DNA of 64,000 nucleotides from Bacteroidota bacterium (GCA_003389385.1 QQVM01000017.1:136443-200442); one strand, 5' to 3'. Shown: positions 19,701 through 30,726, counted from the first letter of the stretch. Numbers and translations: made by a program. The notes: generated by a model not told the origin, from the sequence alone.

Positions 19701-21600
19701 CCGTATTGTCATCACATGCGAATAATGTCATCGCACCGCATGCGCCTGTATAAACTGCCATAGCAGCGTCTGTAATCGGATTGACTGAGCCAGGACGTGT
19801 ATTTACGAGTACACTGCCTGTGAAGCCTGCAGTGAATCTGAACCATACATCACCTGTTGCCCCGTTTACAAATGTCGGATCACAACTTGGAAGGGGAGGG
19901 AAAGGAGCATTTGTTGGTCTGGCACATTCGGTTGTCAGATTTGTCTGCCAGGTACAATTGACATTGATTCCGATTGTTCCGAGGTTACTCGCCATCGGAC
20001 AATCATCATAGGGGATAATTCCGGCAAGTTGAGTCATGCTGAAGTCAAAAGGCATAGACCCGCCTGCACTGTTGTTATCCACCAATATGTAGTATGTGGT
20101 TCCGCCAACAAGTGATATTGAATTAATAGTTGCACCGTTTGAAACTGCGGATGCTGTGGCTAAACACTGTGTGCCTCCGACATTCGGACATCCATTGTAT
20201 ACTCCGACAAAAGGAAAACTATTAGCACCTGTATTTGTCAACGATATTCTGACACACTGGTTAGCAGGTGGTGTGTAAGAGAAAACGTAATCCTGTCCAT
20301 TGGTATAAGCTGTCTGACACGGAGTTGCAGCACTGTCATAGTCATTTACATAGCCAGCCGTGTTAAATCCGGTATGAGTGTAAGGAAGTCCGCAAATTAC
20401 TGTAGAAGTTGCACAGGTAGCTCCGGTTCCAGGGCCAATAGAGATTGTGCCTTTGTCATTTGCGCAGATTTGAAATTTTCCATTCAGGTCACCGTCACCG
20501 GTAACTCTGACATAAAGCACTTCCGGAGTACACTGTGGCCTACCGTTTACTTCTACAACTCCCTTGCTGTTACTTGCGCCAAGGTTTGTTGTAGAACATC
20601 CAAGACTGTTTAATGTGGCGCAAGTTCCACTGTAAACCTGCACAGTGGTTCCTGCAAGTGGTGAGCAAGCTGGTGTATAATCGGTTGAAACTCTTATGTC
20701 TGTCATCCCAGCAGGCTTGGTAAATCTGAACCATACATCACGATTGTCGGCAGTACACATAGGAGGTGTTGCCCCGCTATTATTTGCCATGATATTGGAA
20801 AATGTTTGTGGAGAAACACATGATGCTGTAATGCTTCCCAAATCGTATGCGTTGCTGCAAATATTATTGAAGATTGTATTTGGAGTCCAGGTGATTAAAG
20901 TGTTGTTCGGTTTTGTTGTGTGATTGTTGTCTATGGTGCTGTCGATCTGTCCGGTTGTGAATGATGGTTTAACGGAATAATAGTCACCAGCACAAACCCC
21001 GGTGATTCCTATTGAAGCAGATGGTGTGGTAGGAGTATAAGCACCAAGGTAATTAAAGTCAATTACGCCATTAGCAAAAGTGAGTCTGGCTTCTATGACC
21101 AGTGTAGCGGATGCTGAACTAAACTGCCAGCGTGTTCCGTTCCATCGAACTGCCAAATGGGTGGCAGTAAGAGTGTATTGCACTGTGGACTGCAGATCAT
21201 CCCACAACGGCGCAATGATGGGAGTATTTGCAATTCCACTGCCGGCTGCCAGGCTATTGGCAGGAATTGAGCTGGGAATGGGAGAGGGGCCTACCGGCGC
21301 ATTGGTCAAAGCGATCCATCCGTTAGATGAAAGTACAAATCCTGAATATGTCTGACCAGCATATGGAAATGTCGGGCCTCCAAACGATATCACATTTGTT
21401 TGCGCGTCGTTCTGATTAATCAGTATGTTCGTTAGAGTGCCAAACCAGCCAGTATTATTATTTACTCCGGTGGTCATCAGGTAAGACAATCCACCGCTGG
21501 TTTGTGCCGAAACATTGCCACTGAGAATCAGTACAATTCCAAGTGTTAGCACTCTGCATAATGTTATCATGGTCATTTTTTTGATCATGTTTTCTTTCAT
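16795..21600 (-). CDS. Large T9SS-secreted surface protein, paralogue A
   Basis: A 1601-residue exported protein. ATG 21600 is preferred because a GGAG sits about 8 bases upstream and the signal peptide (through LSGNVSAQ) starts there; ATG 21630 is the alternative. After an N-terminal beta-sandwich come several Cys-rich beta domains that repeat DVWFRFT / YYIRI-like motifs (prepeptidase C-terminal-like). Next is a central beta-solenoid-like part (VHNLTIFAGATLRIKSG), a conserved YVDGKLRRKIW block, and a fibronectin-like domain (LLSFDAEPEGNGVLCKWVTA). It ends with a type A T9SS sorting domain (LYPNPATSS ... GIYYVKL). A surface adhesin or structural role is inferred. It is a tandem duplicate of the next gene upstream. 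Confidence 0.85.
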   Translation of the reverse strand: MKENMIKKMTMITLCRVLTLGIVLILSGNVSAQTSGGLSYLMTTGVNNNTGWFGTLTNILINQNDAQTNVISFGGPTFPYAGQTYSGFVLSSNGWIALTNAPVGPSPIPSSIPANSLAAGSGIANTPIIAPLWDDLQSTVQYTLTATHLAVRWNGTRWQFSSASATLVIEARLTFANGVIDFNYLGAYTPTTPSASIGITGVCAGDYYSVKPSFTTGQIDSTIDNNHTTKPNNTLITWTPNTIFNNICSNAYDLGSITASCVSPQTFSNIMANNSGATPPMCTADNRDVWFRFTKPAGMTDIRVSTDYTPACSPLAGTTVQVYSGTCATLNSLGCSTTNLGASNSKGVVEVNGRPQCTPEVLYVRVTGDGDLNGKFQICANDKGTISIGPGTGATCATSTVICGLPYTHTGFNTAGYVNDYDSAATPCQTAYTNGQDYVFSYTPPANQCVRISLTNTGANSFPFVGVYNGCPNVGGTQCLATASAVSNGATINSISLVGGTTYYILVDNNSAGGSMPFDFSMTQLAGIIPYDDCPMASNLGTIGINVNCTWQTNLTTECARPTNAPFPPLPSCDPTFVNGATGDVWFRFTAGFTGSVLVNTRPGSVNPITDAAMAVYTGACGAMTLFACDDNTAPLLMPSATLNVTNGVTYYIRIWSVGQTNTGTFDLCISSACAPTNDLPCNAQPLTMGSPTLGNNTCAGNASEPPPGTCWGAGSVNTVWFTAVVPASGRLNIKASVLTLTDTQIAAYLFASGCASASTTYTQLGCNDNSTPGCPCSGGDLGSELRLTGLTPGATVYISVDGKNDQTGSFFITAVDGNNTYPPIYGQDCAGAINVCSNAALTVNTPYLGTGNYCDQTGNPGCFSCGERSGTWFTFTVNPPSFQFKLTPNTSSPLANFDFALWDVTGQADPCNYIRTTVSVVCNNSGATGAGVTGMFTPSGGAVSPPTTFGSPRTYVLAFRNWNHTPVGFTIDWMGSNIVQPSNAILTWQGNADTTFSNCANYTCCSTIDCAKDILVVTGGSVINQPTVSVNTNVHNLTIFAGATLRIKSGVTLSLCGNLNVFGTLIAEPGSTIRFTGTENQTINGGVTGTNSLANLLIDKTAGNVQANTNVDVRENFTTLNNTSIFNINGRILRVGGNFTNAAGGTTFTGIGGSTVEFNGTGVQNFTNNSGVITLNRVFMNKTGTTPLNLVGNWSKMDIDSFLTLTGGRIVTRSLANLEVNVKYSNAGAIIGGNNNSYVDGKLRRKIWNGAIVTGIAWDFPVGEGAPGSGYQLATVTFTSNTVMPDLLAYFTTWSAWPALGPTASECIVATYDILPFFNNGFWTFVRQSPSFGGIHSIALRNNNFTNSAGSNGWTVAVSDTLSNPALTASWNLIGSCVIASTPTNTQRMNINNPSNIAHSFNLRYATVQSDVPLPIELLSFDAEPEGNGVLCKWVTASEINNDYFEIERSSNGEDFKTIGKVDGFGAGTSTTTREYKFLDSDMCTGKQYYRLRQVDIDGQFSYSDVIVINCKRTRDDIRLYPNPATSSISLTFFEQSGSLSIQFVDFTGRVVKEELVILNEGYNTVSMDISGLSKGIYYVKLNRHDQHSDESKQIRFVKN

Positions 21601-21715
21601 TTTAATTTCTCCGCAATTATCCGTTAGCATTATTTATTCCTTTCAAAATTACCAACATTCAGGCATATATGAAAATGTCTGAAATTGGCTTAATTTTCTA
21701 GAACGATCTCTTCGT

Positions 21716-24700
21716 TCAGTTTTTAATCATCCTCACAACCCGTTCAGGATGAGATGATGATTTTCCCTTGTCCTTGATCCTTACATAATACAATCCTGAT
21801 GAGAGATTGTTAATGCTCACATTGAGAGTATTGTACCCGCGTATTGCCTCGTGGATTTCTTCTTTGACTATTCTGCCAGTGTAATCCACAATCTGTATTG
21901 TGATGATTTCTTGCGATGTTTCATAGAACGTAATACTTACAGAATTGGATGCAGGATTAGGATAAAGTTTTATGTCGTCCCAGGTCTTTTTACAGTTAAC
22001 AGCAACTACATCTGAGAATGAAAATTCTCCGTTGATATCGACCTGTTTGAGCCTGTAGTAGGTGATGCCAGTGCATTGCTCCTTGTCGGTAAGACCGTAA
22101 TTTCTTACCGTAGTTGAAGTTCCTGCGCCGAATCCGTTCACAATACCGACAATCTCGAAACCGTCATAGCCGTTCAAGCTCTTTTCAACCTGAAAATAAT
22201 CGTTATTTGTTTCGGATGAAGTCACCCATTTGCACAGTACTTCATCTCCGACCGGATCTGCCGTAAATGAAAGAAGTGATATAGGTAAGACTTGCTGAAA
22301 TGTCTGGGCTGTAGCATAGTTTAGATTAAAGGCTGTATTAGATGCCGGCGGACTGTTCATCAGATTTCTGACTGTCATGGCGGCTGTGCTGGCTACCTGA
22401 CACACTCCGTTCAGATACCATGAAGGAGGCAATGAAGGATCTGACGGAAGATCTGCAACAGCGACGGTTGTGCGATTTCCTGGCATACCGACATTTGTAA
22501 CATTGTTGTTGTACAATGTAGTATTGTAAATGCCTCCTATCGGACTACCGGCTGGGCGCAATATGGTCCAGTAACCATTGTCAAATATAGGCATTGAGTC
22601 ATAAGTTGAAACTATACACTCGGTTGCTACAGGGCCAGATGCAGGTGGAGCACCAGGGAATGGAGTGAAGTAAGCTAAAAGATCACCAATGAGTGTTCCA
22701 GGAACTCCACTAGGTACACTGGCCGGGAAAGTAATATTAGCTCTTTGATATCCTTTAGCAACATGTCCGACAGGGAAATCATAGCTTCCAGTGATAGATG
22801 GACCAGAGCCGGTCCAGAGTTTTCTCCTGAGTTTGCCTTCCACGTAGCTATTATTATTGCCTGGAGTAACTGCAGCAGTCTGATTGTTTCTGACATTCAC
22901 TTCAAGGGCAGCAAGTGAAGTAGTGACGATTTTTCCTGTATTCAGAATCAAGAATGAGTCAATGTTCATGATGCTGTTGGCGCCAATTAAATTCACTGGT
23001 GTCGAACCTGTTTTATTCATTCTAACTCGGTTCAGTATAATTGAACCATTGGAATTTGTAAAAGTCTGCGCTCCTGTACCATTAAATTCCACAGTACTGT
23101 TAGCAATGCCGGTGAATGTTCCAATTCCGTTATTATTCGTGAAGTTTCCACCAGAATACATGGTTCTTCCGTTGATATTGAATACACTGGTGGCGCTTGA
23201 AGTAATGAAGTTCTCTCTTACCTCAATGTCTGTGTTTAATATTACACTTCCGCCGCCTTTTGTGACAGTCATGTTTGAAAAACCATTTGCACCAATAAGA
23301 GTTCCATTAACATTCTGCGTATTTACATCTATGAATTGAACAGTAGATCCCGGATCTGCAATCAGTGTTCCGTAGTTTGCAAAATTGCCACAGACAGATA
23401 ATGTGAATCCGGTAAGGATTCTGAGTGAAGCTCCCGCATTTATTGTCAAGTTCCGAACCGATCTGTTAGACGATACAACCGGTTGTCTGCCGTTTGCTGT
23501 CGGAACTATGATCGCATCCACTGCACAACTGGGTGAACTTACACAATCTCCCCAGTTGGTGTTTGTGCCGAAATTGGTGTCTGTGGTACCCGACCAGGTC
23601 AGTGTGCTTGGAGAACTTGATATGGGTGTGCCCATCCAGTCTAATGTATAACCTGCAGTGAGTGAACTGTTCCAGTTATTCAGAAGAAGCAGGAATGTTT
23701 GTGGAGTTGCACCTACAGTGATGGAGTTATCGAATCCAGTTCCTCCGCCTGTCCTGATGCCTGTTGATGCGAGTGCCCCAGCGTAATTACAACGGGTTGG
23801 TGATAAACTGGCTGTTTGAATCGCTGCACATGGATTTGACTGTCCGGTTACGTCCCAGACAATGAAATCAATATCCGCTGATGCGACAGTATTCACTGAA
23901 AATTGCACCACGCCTCCAGGGTTCACTGTAAACTGATACCAAACTGAATTTCGTTCACCGACTCCCCAACAAGTTCCTGTGCCACTAGGCATGTCGCAGA
24001 CGTTTCCAAAGTTCTGCCAACCCGGATCAGCAACAACAATGTTGCTTGAGTTACATACCTGAGTTGGGAAAGCGCAATCCTGCCCGGCAATTGGAGGGAA
24101 CTGGGTTTGCGTACCGTCCATGATCGTGATTTCAAAATTTCCTGTAGAGGAACCTCTTCCGTCAACAGCGACGAATAAGGTATCACCAGGTGTTAAACCA
24201 GTAACTGTCAGGTCAGAATAGAGGTTTATACCACCGCTGCACGCCGGTCCGTCATTGTTGCAACCACGGCTTACGAAAGTTGTAGCTGCATTGGCACAGC
24301 CAGCTGCAAAAGTGAATGCCTGTATCTGAGTATCAGTGAGTGATAGTGGGTGAGTGCGGATTTTTAGCTGGCCGCTTGCAGGAACAACAGCTTTATACCA
24401 TACCGTATTGATTGTACCTCCATCAGCTGGACATTGGGCCGAATTAGGTGGTTCATTAGTTGCGCTTGCACACAGGTTAGTACCTTGTACAGTTCCGCCC
24501 AGCGGTACAGTCACTGCTCCGCATGGTTGATCATTTGCAGGAACACATGCACTCGAAACACAAATGTTGAATGTTCCTGTTGTTTCAGGGTTTCTGGTCC
24601 AAACACGGATCCAATAGGTAGTTCCGCTAATTACAGGCAAGGAAAGACTAGGCATACCATTACTTGCTGAGTTGTCATCGCATGAATAGACTGAAGCCCA

Positions 24701-26566
24701 TGATCCGCAGCTTCCTCCGGCATATACTGCCATCGCTGCATCCGTTGTGAAATTGGATGAACCTCTCCTGGTGTTTATCAGAAGACTTCCTGTAAAGTTC
24801 GCCGTGAAGCGGAACCAGACATCCCCTGTTACATTGTTGATGAGCCCTCCGCAACTGGGCAATGGATAACCTGCTGCAGGTGAAGGCGTCATGCATTGTG
24901 TGGTATAATCGGCCGACCAGGTGCAGGCTTGTCCGTTATTGATTGTGCCAAGGTTAATTGCGTTCACGCAGTCGTCGTTCGCTCCTCCAATAGCTCCAAG
25001 GTTTGTTACACTGATGTCAAAAGGCATTGTGGAACTGGTACTTCCCCCATTATTATTGTTTGCAACTACGATGTAATAAGTGACTCCTCCTGTGAGTGTA
25101 GCTGAATTGATGGTGGCACCATTGGAATTTGCTGTAGCTGCACCCAGACAGGCTGCACCGCCTGAAGTAGGGCAGTTGTTCAATATGAAAACTCCGGGAT
25201 AGGAATTCAATCCTGTATTGGAAATCGCCACCCTGACACAGGTAGTAGTTGCCGGTGTGTAACTAAACACAAAATCATTTCCGTTCATAAACGGATTGAG
25301 GCAAGCCATTGTTGAGTCGTAATCATTGCCTGTACCACTTGTATTCAGACCGGTTGCACTGAACGGAAGTGAGCAAACAGGAATGGCGTTTCCGCAAACA
25401 CTTCCGGCTCCAGGTGCATAGGAAATAGTTCCTCTGTCCATTGCGCAGAGCATAAATCTTCCGCTGAGGTCACCATCGCCTGTGACGCGCACATACAAAA
25501 CTTCAGAGGTACACTGTGGCCTACCTAATACTTCAACTACACCCTTACTATTGCTGGCTCCCAGATTGCTGGTGGAGCATCCCAGACTGGTGAGTGCTCC
25601 GCAGGTTCCGCTGTAAACCTGTACTGTGGTTCCTGCTAAAGGATTACAGGCAGGAGTAAAGTCTGTGGAAACTCGTATGTCCGTGACACCGGCTGGTTTT
25701 GTAAACCTGAACCAAACATCCCGGTTGTCGGCAGTGCACATTGCCGGTGTTACTCCGCTGTTGCTGGCCATGATGTTCGAAAATGTGACAGGCGAAGAAC
25801 AACTTGATGCAGATATTACACCGAGATCTACCGAATTCACGCAGACATCATTGTATATTGTTGATGGTGTCCAGATGAAATTCAGATTCATAGGCTTGAC
25901 AGTAATGTTGTTGTCAACTGTACTGTCTATTTGTCCGCTGGTATAACTGGGTTTGACTGAGTAATAATCTCCGGCGCAAACGCCAGTGAGTCCCATTGAA
26001 GCTGATGGATTGAGCGGAGTAAATGCGGTATTGGCGAAGTTAAATTCAATAACACCAGTAGCAAAAGTAAGTCTGGCATCAATTACAGTAGTTGTTGCAC
26101 TTCCTACCTGCCAGCGTGTTCCATTCCACCTTACAGTCAGATTGGCGGCAGTGAGAGTATATTGTACTGTCGATTGAAGGTCATCCCACAAAGGAGCAAT
26201 GAGTGGTACTCCGGCCACACCACTCCCGGTGGCGAGGTTATTAGCAGGCAATGAAGTTGGGACTGGCGAAGGTGATGCAGCGGCAAGATTTGTTAATGCA
26301 ATCCAGCCATTTGATGATAATACAAAGCCAGAGTAGTTCTGTCCGGCATATGGAAATGTCGGACCGCCAAAAGAAATAACTGCGGTCTGAGCGTCATTTG
26401 CATTATTTAATCCGCTTAGAGTACCTGCAGTCCATCCTGCCTGATATGCACCAACGGTCATGGTATATGAAAGCCCGCTATTGAATTGCGCAGAGGCATG
26501 CATGGAAAACAGAATCAGCAGGCTCAGCCAAATTCCGTAAAGTTTTTTAGTAAAAGTCTTGGCCAT
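21716..26566 (-). CDS. Large T9SS-secreted surface protein, paralogue B
   Basis: A 1616-residue exported protein with a signal peptide MAKTFTKKLYGIWLSLLILF. Its domain order matches paralogue A throughout. It has an N-terminal domain with GGPTFPYAGQNYSGFVLSSN, and Cys-rich repeats with DVWFRFT. It also has the beta-solenoid-like part (RNLTINAGASLRILTG), YVEGKLRRKLW, LLSFTADPVGDEVLCKWVTS and a C-terminal type A sorting domain (LYPNPASNS ... GLYYVRI). Long identical stretches are visible at the N terminus and before the sorting domain, with more divergence in the central repeats. A short hairpin (21701-21717) lies in the 115-base gap before paralogue A, so co-transcription with partial attenuation is possible. 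Function is inferred as adhesin-like. Confidence 0.85.
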   Translation of the reverse strand: MAKTFTKKLYGIWLSLLILFSMHASAQFNSGLSYTMTVGAYQAGWTAGTLSGLNNANDAQTAVISFGGPTFPYAGQNYSGFVLSSNGWIALTNLAAASPSPVPTSLPANNLATGSGVAGVPLIAPLWDDLQSTVQYTLTAANLTVRWNGTRWQVGSATTTVIDARLTFATGVIEFNFANTAFTPLNPSASMGLTGVCAGDYYSVKPSYTSGQIDSTVDNNITVKPMNLNFIWTPSTIYNDVCVNSVDLGVISASSCSSPVTFSNIMASNSGVTPAMCTADNRDVWFRFTKPAGVTDIRVSTDFTPACNPLAGTTVQVYSGTCGALTSLGCSTSNLGASNSKGVVEVLGRPQCTSEVLYVRVTGDGDLSGRFMLCAMDRGTISYAPGAGSVCGNAIPVCSLPFSATGLNTSGTGNDYDSTMACLNPFMNGNDFVFSYTPATTTCVRVAISNTGLNSYPGVFILNNCPTSGGAACLGAATANSNGATINSATLTGGVTYYIVVANNNNGGSTSSTMPFDISVTNLGAIGGANDDCVNAINLGTINNGQACTWSADYTTQCMTPSPAAGYPLPSCGGLINNVTGDVWFRFTANFTGSLLINTRRGSSNFTTDAAMAVYAGGSCGSWASVYSCDDNSASNGMPSLSLPVISGTTYWIRVWTRNPETTGTFNICVSSACVPANDQPCGAVTVPLGGTVQGTNLCASATNEPPNSAQCPADGGTINTVWYKAVVPASGQLKIRTHPLSLTDTQIQAFTFAAGCANAATTFVSRGCNNDGPACSGGINLYSDLTVTGLTPGDTLFVAVDGRGSSTGNFEITIMDGTQTQFPPIAGQDCAFPTQVCNSSNIVVADPGWQNFGNVCDMPSGTGTCWGVGERNSVWYQFTVNPGGVVQFSVNTVASADIDFIVWDVTGQSNPCAAIQTASLSPTRCNYAGALASTGIRTGGGTGFDNSITVGATPQTFLLLLNNWNSSLTAGYTLDWMGTPISSSPSTLTWSGTTDTNFGTNTNWGDCVSSPSCAVDAIIVPTANGRQPVVSSNRSVRNLTINAGASLRILTGFTLSVCGNFANYGTLIADPGSTVQFIDVNTQNVNGTLIGANGFSNMTVTKGGGSVILNTDIEVRENFITSSATSVFNINGRTMYSGGNFTNNNGIGTFTGIANSTVEFNGTGAQTFTNSNGSIILNRVRMNKTGSTPVNLIGANSIMNIDSFLILNTGKIVTTSLAALEVNVRNNQTAAVTPGNNNSYVEGKLRRKLWTGSGPSITGSYDFPVGHVAKGYQRANITFPASVPSGVPGTLIGDLLAYFTPFPGAPPASGPVATECIVSTYDSMPIFDNGYWTILRPAGSPIGGIYNTTLYNNNVTNVGMPGNRTTVAVADLPSDPSLPPSWYLNGVCQVASTAAMTVRNLMNSPPASNTAFNLNYATAQTFQQVLPISLLSFTADPVGDEVLCKWVTSSETNNDYFQVEKSLNGYDGFEIVGIVNGFGAGTSTTVRNYGLTDKEQCTGITYYRLKQVDINGEFSFSDVVAVNCKKTWDDIKLYPNPASNSVSITFYETSQEIITIQIVDYTGRIVKEEIHEAIRGYNTLNVSINNLSSGLYYVRIKDKGKSSSHPERVVRMIKN

Positions 26567-26679
26567 TCTGGTTGGTTATGGTTTAGTTCGTTGTTACGCC
26601 TTGCTGGTCAAGGCTTTCAGGCCTTTCCAGTATTCAATTTCTTGCAACTGAAATGTGTCTTAAGCTATGGACACAATCA

Positions 26680-26727
26680 TTGCAACATAGCATCAAATTT
26701 GCTAAAAATTTTAGCATTTTGCAACAT
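26680..26727. repeat. Direct repeat TTGCAACAT x2 flanking an inverted repeat
   Basis: TTGCAACAT occurs at 26680-26688 and 26719-26727. Between them GCTAAAA-A-TTTTAGC (26701-26715) is a near-perfect inverted repeat. The arrangement sits upstream of paralogue B and looks like an operator, but no regulator can be named. On the minus strand the first repeat also gives TATGTTGC, a weak -7 box. Confidence 0.4.
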
Positions 26728-26827
26728 TCTGGGCTGTAATTATGCACCTTTCATGTAAACGTCAACTTTTATTGGGTGAAAGGCATTTTTCAATGGATAA
26801 AACAGCTTTTTTGTTAATATTTGAAGC

Positions 26828-26862
26828 TTTTTGCTCAGCTATTATTTGAAATACTATCTTGC
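26828..26862 (+). promoter_or_regulatory. Promoter-like boxes for the 342-residue T9SS gene
   Basis: TTTTTG (26828-26833), 21 bases, then TATCTTGC (26855-26862), similar to the Bacteroidota -33/-7 pattern but with one T missing in the -7 box. The same variant -7 (TACCTTGCAC) precedes the subtilase gene at 36384. Confidence 0.4.
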
Positions 26863-26890
26863 ACCGCTCAAAATAAAAAAAGCTATTCCG

Positions 26891-27919
26891 ATGACCAGAA
26901 AATTACTTGTTTTTATATGTGTTATTGCCTTATTGTCAGTAACATATGAATTGAAAGCACAGGCCACTGTCACCAGCACCAACATGCCAAATCCAGGAGA
27001 TCAGTTTTTCAACCAGATAATTCAGGATACAACATTGAGTCCCGGAATCAACGGTGCCAATGTGGTATGGGATTATTCATCTTATTTTATCAGCGTCAAC
27101 ACATTTAATGAATTTTACAGATCGCCGGTCGCTACTCCATACCAGGCAAATTATCCTGCTGCAAACCTTGCAGTGAATAATATTTCCGGCAGCAGCGATT
27201 ATGATTTTTATACGCGCTCTTCGTCGGCACTTGAGTACTGGGGCTCTGTGTTTCAGGGAAATGTTGTTTCGATCACAAACAATCAAAATGTCCTTACACT
27301 TCCTTTCAGTTACGGAAACACTGTGACCAATGCTCCCGTTACAGGAACTGCATTCAACAATTTGGTTACTCTTTCAGGTAGCATAAGCACTAACGCGGAT
27401 GCCTGGGGCACTCTGATCCTTTCAAATGGCACATACAGCAATGCCCTCAGGGTTACAATGAACATCAACCTGATAGGTGATTACGGTGGAGGTCCAACAG
27501 AGAGATACAATGTCACTAAGTATCTATGGTACATAGCTGGACAAAAAGCTCCGAAAATGCAAATCGTAATGATTGATATCGCTGGCGATTTGCAGACTTA
27601 TAAAAACAAAATGGTTCTGGTTTCTACCATCACGACTGGCATAAATGAAAATACAGCCGGCACAACCCTTAGTTTGTATCCAAATCCTTCATCCGAATTG
27701 ATTAATCTGGATTTCTCCAGTTCATTCGATGGTATCGCGGGGTATAGCATCTTTGACAACTGCGGAAGAGAAGTGAGAGTTGCCTCTGAACAAAAAGTGG
27801 CAGTGCGCGCAGGACGAGCTACTGTGAATATCAGCGGTCTTGCAGCGGGATCGTACAGGATTGCCTTGAATAGGGATGATGTATCAGTGTCGAGATCATT
27901 TGTAAAAATTCAGGACTAA
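26891..27919 (+). CDS. T9SS-secreted protein of unknown function
   Basis: A 342-residue exported protein. ATG 26891 gives a good signal peptide (MTRKLLVFICVIALLSVTYE); the longer frame from 26831 starts at TTG and would place 20 extra residues before it. The middle is a beta-rich region of about 230 residues with no motif I recognise (TYKNKMVLVST near its end). The C terminus is a type A T9SS sorting domain (LYPNPSSELINLDFSS ... GSYRIALNRDD). It should be exported across the outer membrane and attached or released. A strong terminator follows, and the gene is transcribed away from the two giant paralogues. Confidence 0.75.
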   Translation: MTRKLLVFICVIALLSVTYELKAQATVTSTNMPNPGDQFFNQIIQDTTLSPGINGANVVWDYSSYFISVNTFNEFYRSPVATPYQANYPAANLAVNNISGSSDYDFYTRSSSALEYWGSVFQGNVVSITNNQNVLTLPFSYGNTVTNAPVTGTAFNNLVTLSGSISTNADAWGTLILSNGTYSNALRVTMNINLIGDYGGGPTERYNVTKYLWYIAGQKAPKMQIVMIDIAGDLQTYKNKMVLVSTITTGINENTAGTTLSLYPNPSSELINLDFSSSFDGIAGYSIFDNCGREVRVASEQKVAVRAGRATVNISGLAAGSYRIALNRDDVSVSRSFVKIQD

Positions 27920-27939
27920 GTAAAAAATGCAGTAAGCAA

Positions 27940-27971
27940 AATGGTGAAGCTAACTGGCTTCACCATTTTTT

Positions 27972-27972
<1 letters not shown>
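27940..27972 (+). terminator. Rho-independent terminator between convergent genes
   Basis: An 11-bp perfect stem AATGGTGAAGC / GCTTCACCATT with a six-base loop is followed by a T run that overlaps the pyrG stop codon on the other strand. Confidence 0.92.
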
Positions 27973-29645
<1,673 letters not shown>

Positions 29646-29674
29646 TTAGAAAAGAACTCTGTCAACACGGGGTG

Positions 29675-29682
29675 CAAATTTA
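29675..29682 (-). promoter_or_regulatory. -7 box upstream of pyrG
   Basis: The minus strand reads TAAATTTG, an exact TAnnTTTG match 72 bases before the GTG start of pyrG. No convincing -33 element is seen. Confidence 0.35.
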
Positions 29683-29719
29683 TCAAATATTAACTCAGAA
29701 AAAAATGAATTGTGATAAT

Positions 29720-29727
29720 TACATTTG
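29720..29727 (+). promoter_or_regulatory. -7 box upstream of the PAP2 gene
   Basis: TACATTTG matches TAnnTTTG exactly, 15 bases before the ATG at 29743. If used, the leader would be very short. It argues for ATG 29743 over the TTG at 29725, which lies inside the box. Confidence 0.4.
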
Positions 29728-29742
29728 CATGTGCATCTAAAA

Positions 29743-30726
29743 ATGACAATTCAGGCAAAAACTATCTTTATTTTCTGCGCCCTTTGCCTGATTTCGTATT
29801 TTTCAAACGCAGGTATTGAATTGCCTTCGCATGAAAGCGATAATCATATTCGCAGGGAAAATCTTTTTTGGGAGCAATTCAAAAAAGACTCTTTATGGTC
29901 ATTGCGTTCCCGTAAGGGAGTTTTGCCAATGACAATTAACAATATGTGGATTCAGGCTGGGTCCCCATTAAGAATCACGGAACAATCCGCCTGGTTGCTG
30001 ATGCTTTCTTCCGGTATCACTGCAAGTGTATATTATTTTGATCAGGATATTGATGATGCGTTTCGTCCTCTAAGTGAAAACCATAAACTTGTCGGAGATC
30101 TCAGCCCGAAAATAACCCAGCTGGGAGAATATTGGGGTTATTCATTTTTAGCGATATCTGGTGTTTACAGTCTGGCTGCTAAAAACCATAAATTACTGCA
30201 TGCTTCAGTGCTTGCAGGAGAAGCAGCAATCACCGCAGGAATCTGGGCTAGGGTAGTTAAGGTGATGGCAGGAAGAATGCGGCCCGGAGCAACGTATAAT
30301 GACCGTGAATTCAACAGTGATCACTGGTTTGGTCCTTTTTCTGAATTTGATTCTGAATTAAAGAAGGGCAGGAGCAAAAATGCTTTCAGCTCATTTCCCA
30401 GCGGCCATACAACTGCCGCTTTCGCAATTTCAAGTGTATTTGCTGACCGCTATAAGGACAGGAAGGCCGTTCCCTGGATCGCTTATTCGCTCTCCGGTGT
30501 GGTTGCTGTCAGCAGAATGGTGGAGCATGAACATTGGGCTTCCGACTTGATTCCAGGCGCATTGATAGGTTATGCATGCGGACGACAAGTGGTGAAAAAT
30601 TACAAAAGGATATTTCCGGAGTATCGTGAAGAGTCATATAACAGAATGGTAAAGAAAAGAAATTACACGTTCAGCGTTATACCCTCAAGTTTCCAGGGCG
30701 GTATTACATGCCTGCTCGTATTCTGA
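29743..30726 (+). CDS. PAP2-family acid phosphatase/lipid phosphatase
   Basis: A 327-residue exported or membrane-attached phosphatase of the PAP2 superfamily. From ATG 29743 it starts MTIQAKTIFIFCALCLISYF, a signal peptide. The three family motifs are all present: KVMAGRMRPG (KxxxxxxRP), FPSGHTTAAFA (PSGH, with the active-site His) and SRMVEHEHWASD (SRxxxxxHxxxD, with the nucleophilic His). Hydrophobic segments surround the motifs, as in membrane PAP2 enzymes. The likely role is dephosphorylation of a lipid carrier or phospholipid, which is not decided by sequence. It is divergent from pyrG, with ytxJ 52 bases downstream on the same strand. Confidence 0.87.
   Translation: MTIQAKTIFIFCALCLISYFSNAGIELPSHESDNHIRRENLFWEQFKKDSLWSLRSRKGVLPMTINNMWIQAGSPLRITEQSAWLLMLSSGITASVYYFDQDIDDAFRPLSENHKLVGDLSPKITQLGEYWGYSFLAISGVYSLAAKNHKLLHASVLAGEAAITAGIWARVVKVMAGRMRPGATYNDREFNSDHWFGPFSEFDSELKKGRSKNAFSSFPSGHTTAAFAISSVFADRYKDRKAVPWIAYSLSGVVAVSRMVEHEHWASDLIPGALIGYACGRQVVKNYKRIFPEYREESYNRMVKKRNYTFSVIPSSFQGGITCLLVF

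Larger units (their letters stand above)
26567..26890. other. Divergent intergenic regulatory region
   Basis: 324 bases between the divergent starts of paralogue B (minus) and a small T9SS protein (plus). No ORF is credible here. It holds a pair of direct repeats around an inverted repeat (26680-26727) and a promoter-like pair of boxes for the plus-strand gene (26828-26862), both listed separately. Confidence 0.6.
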
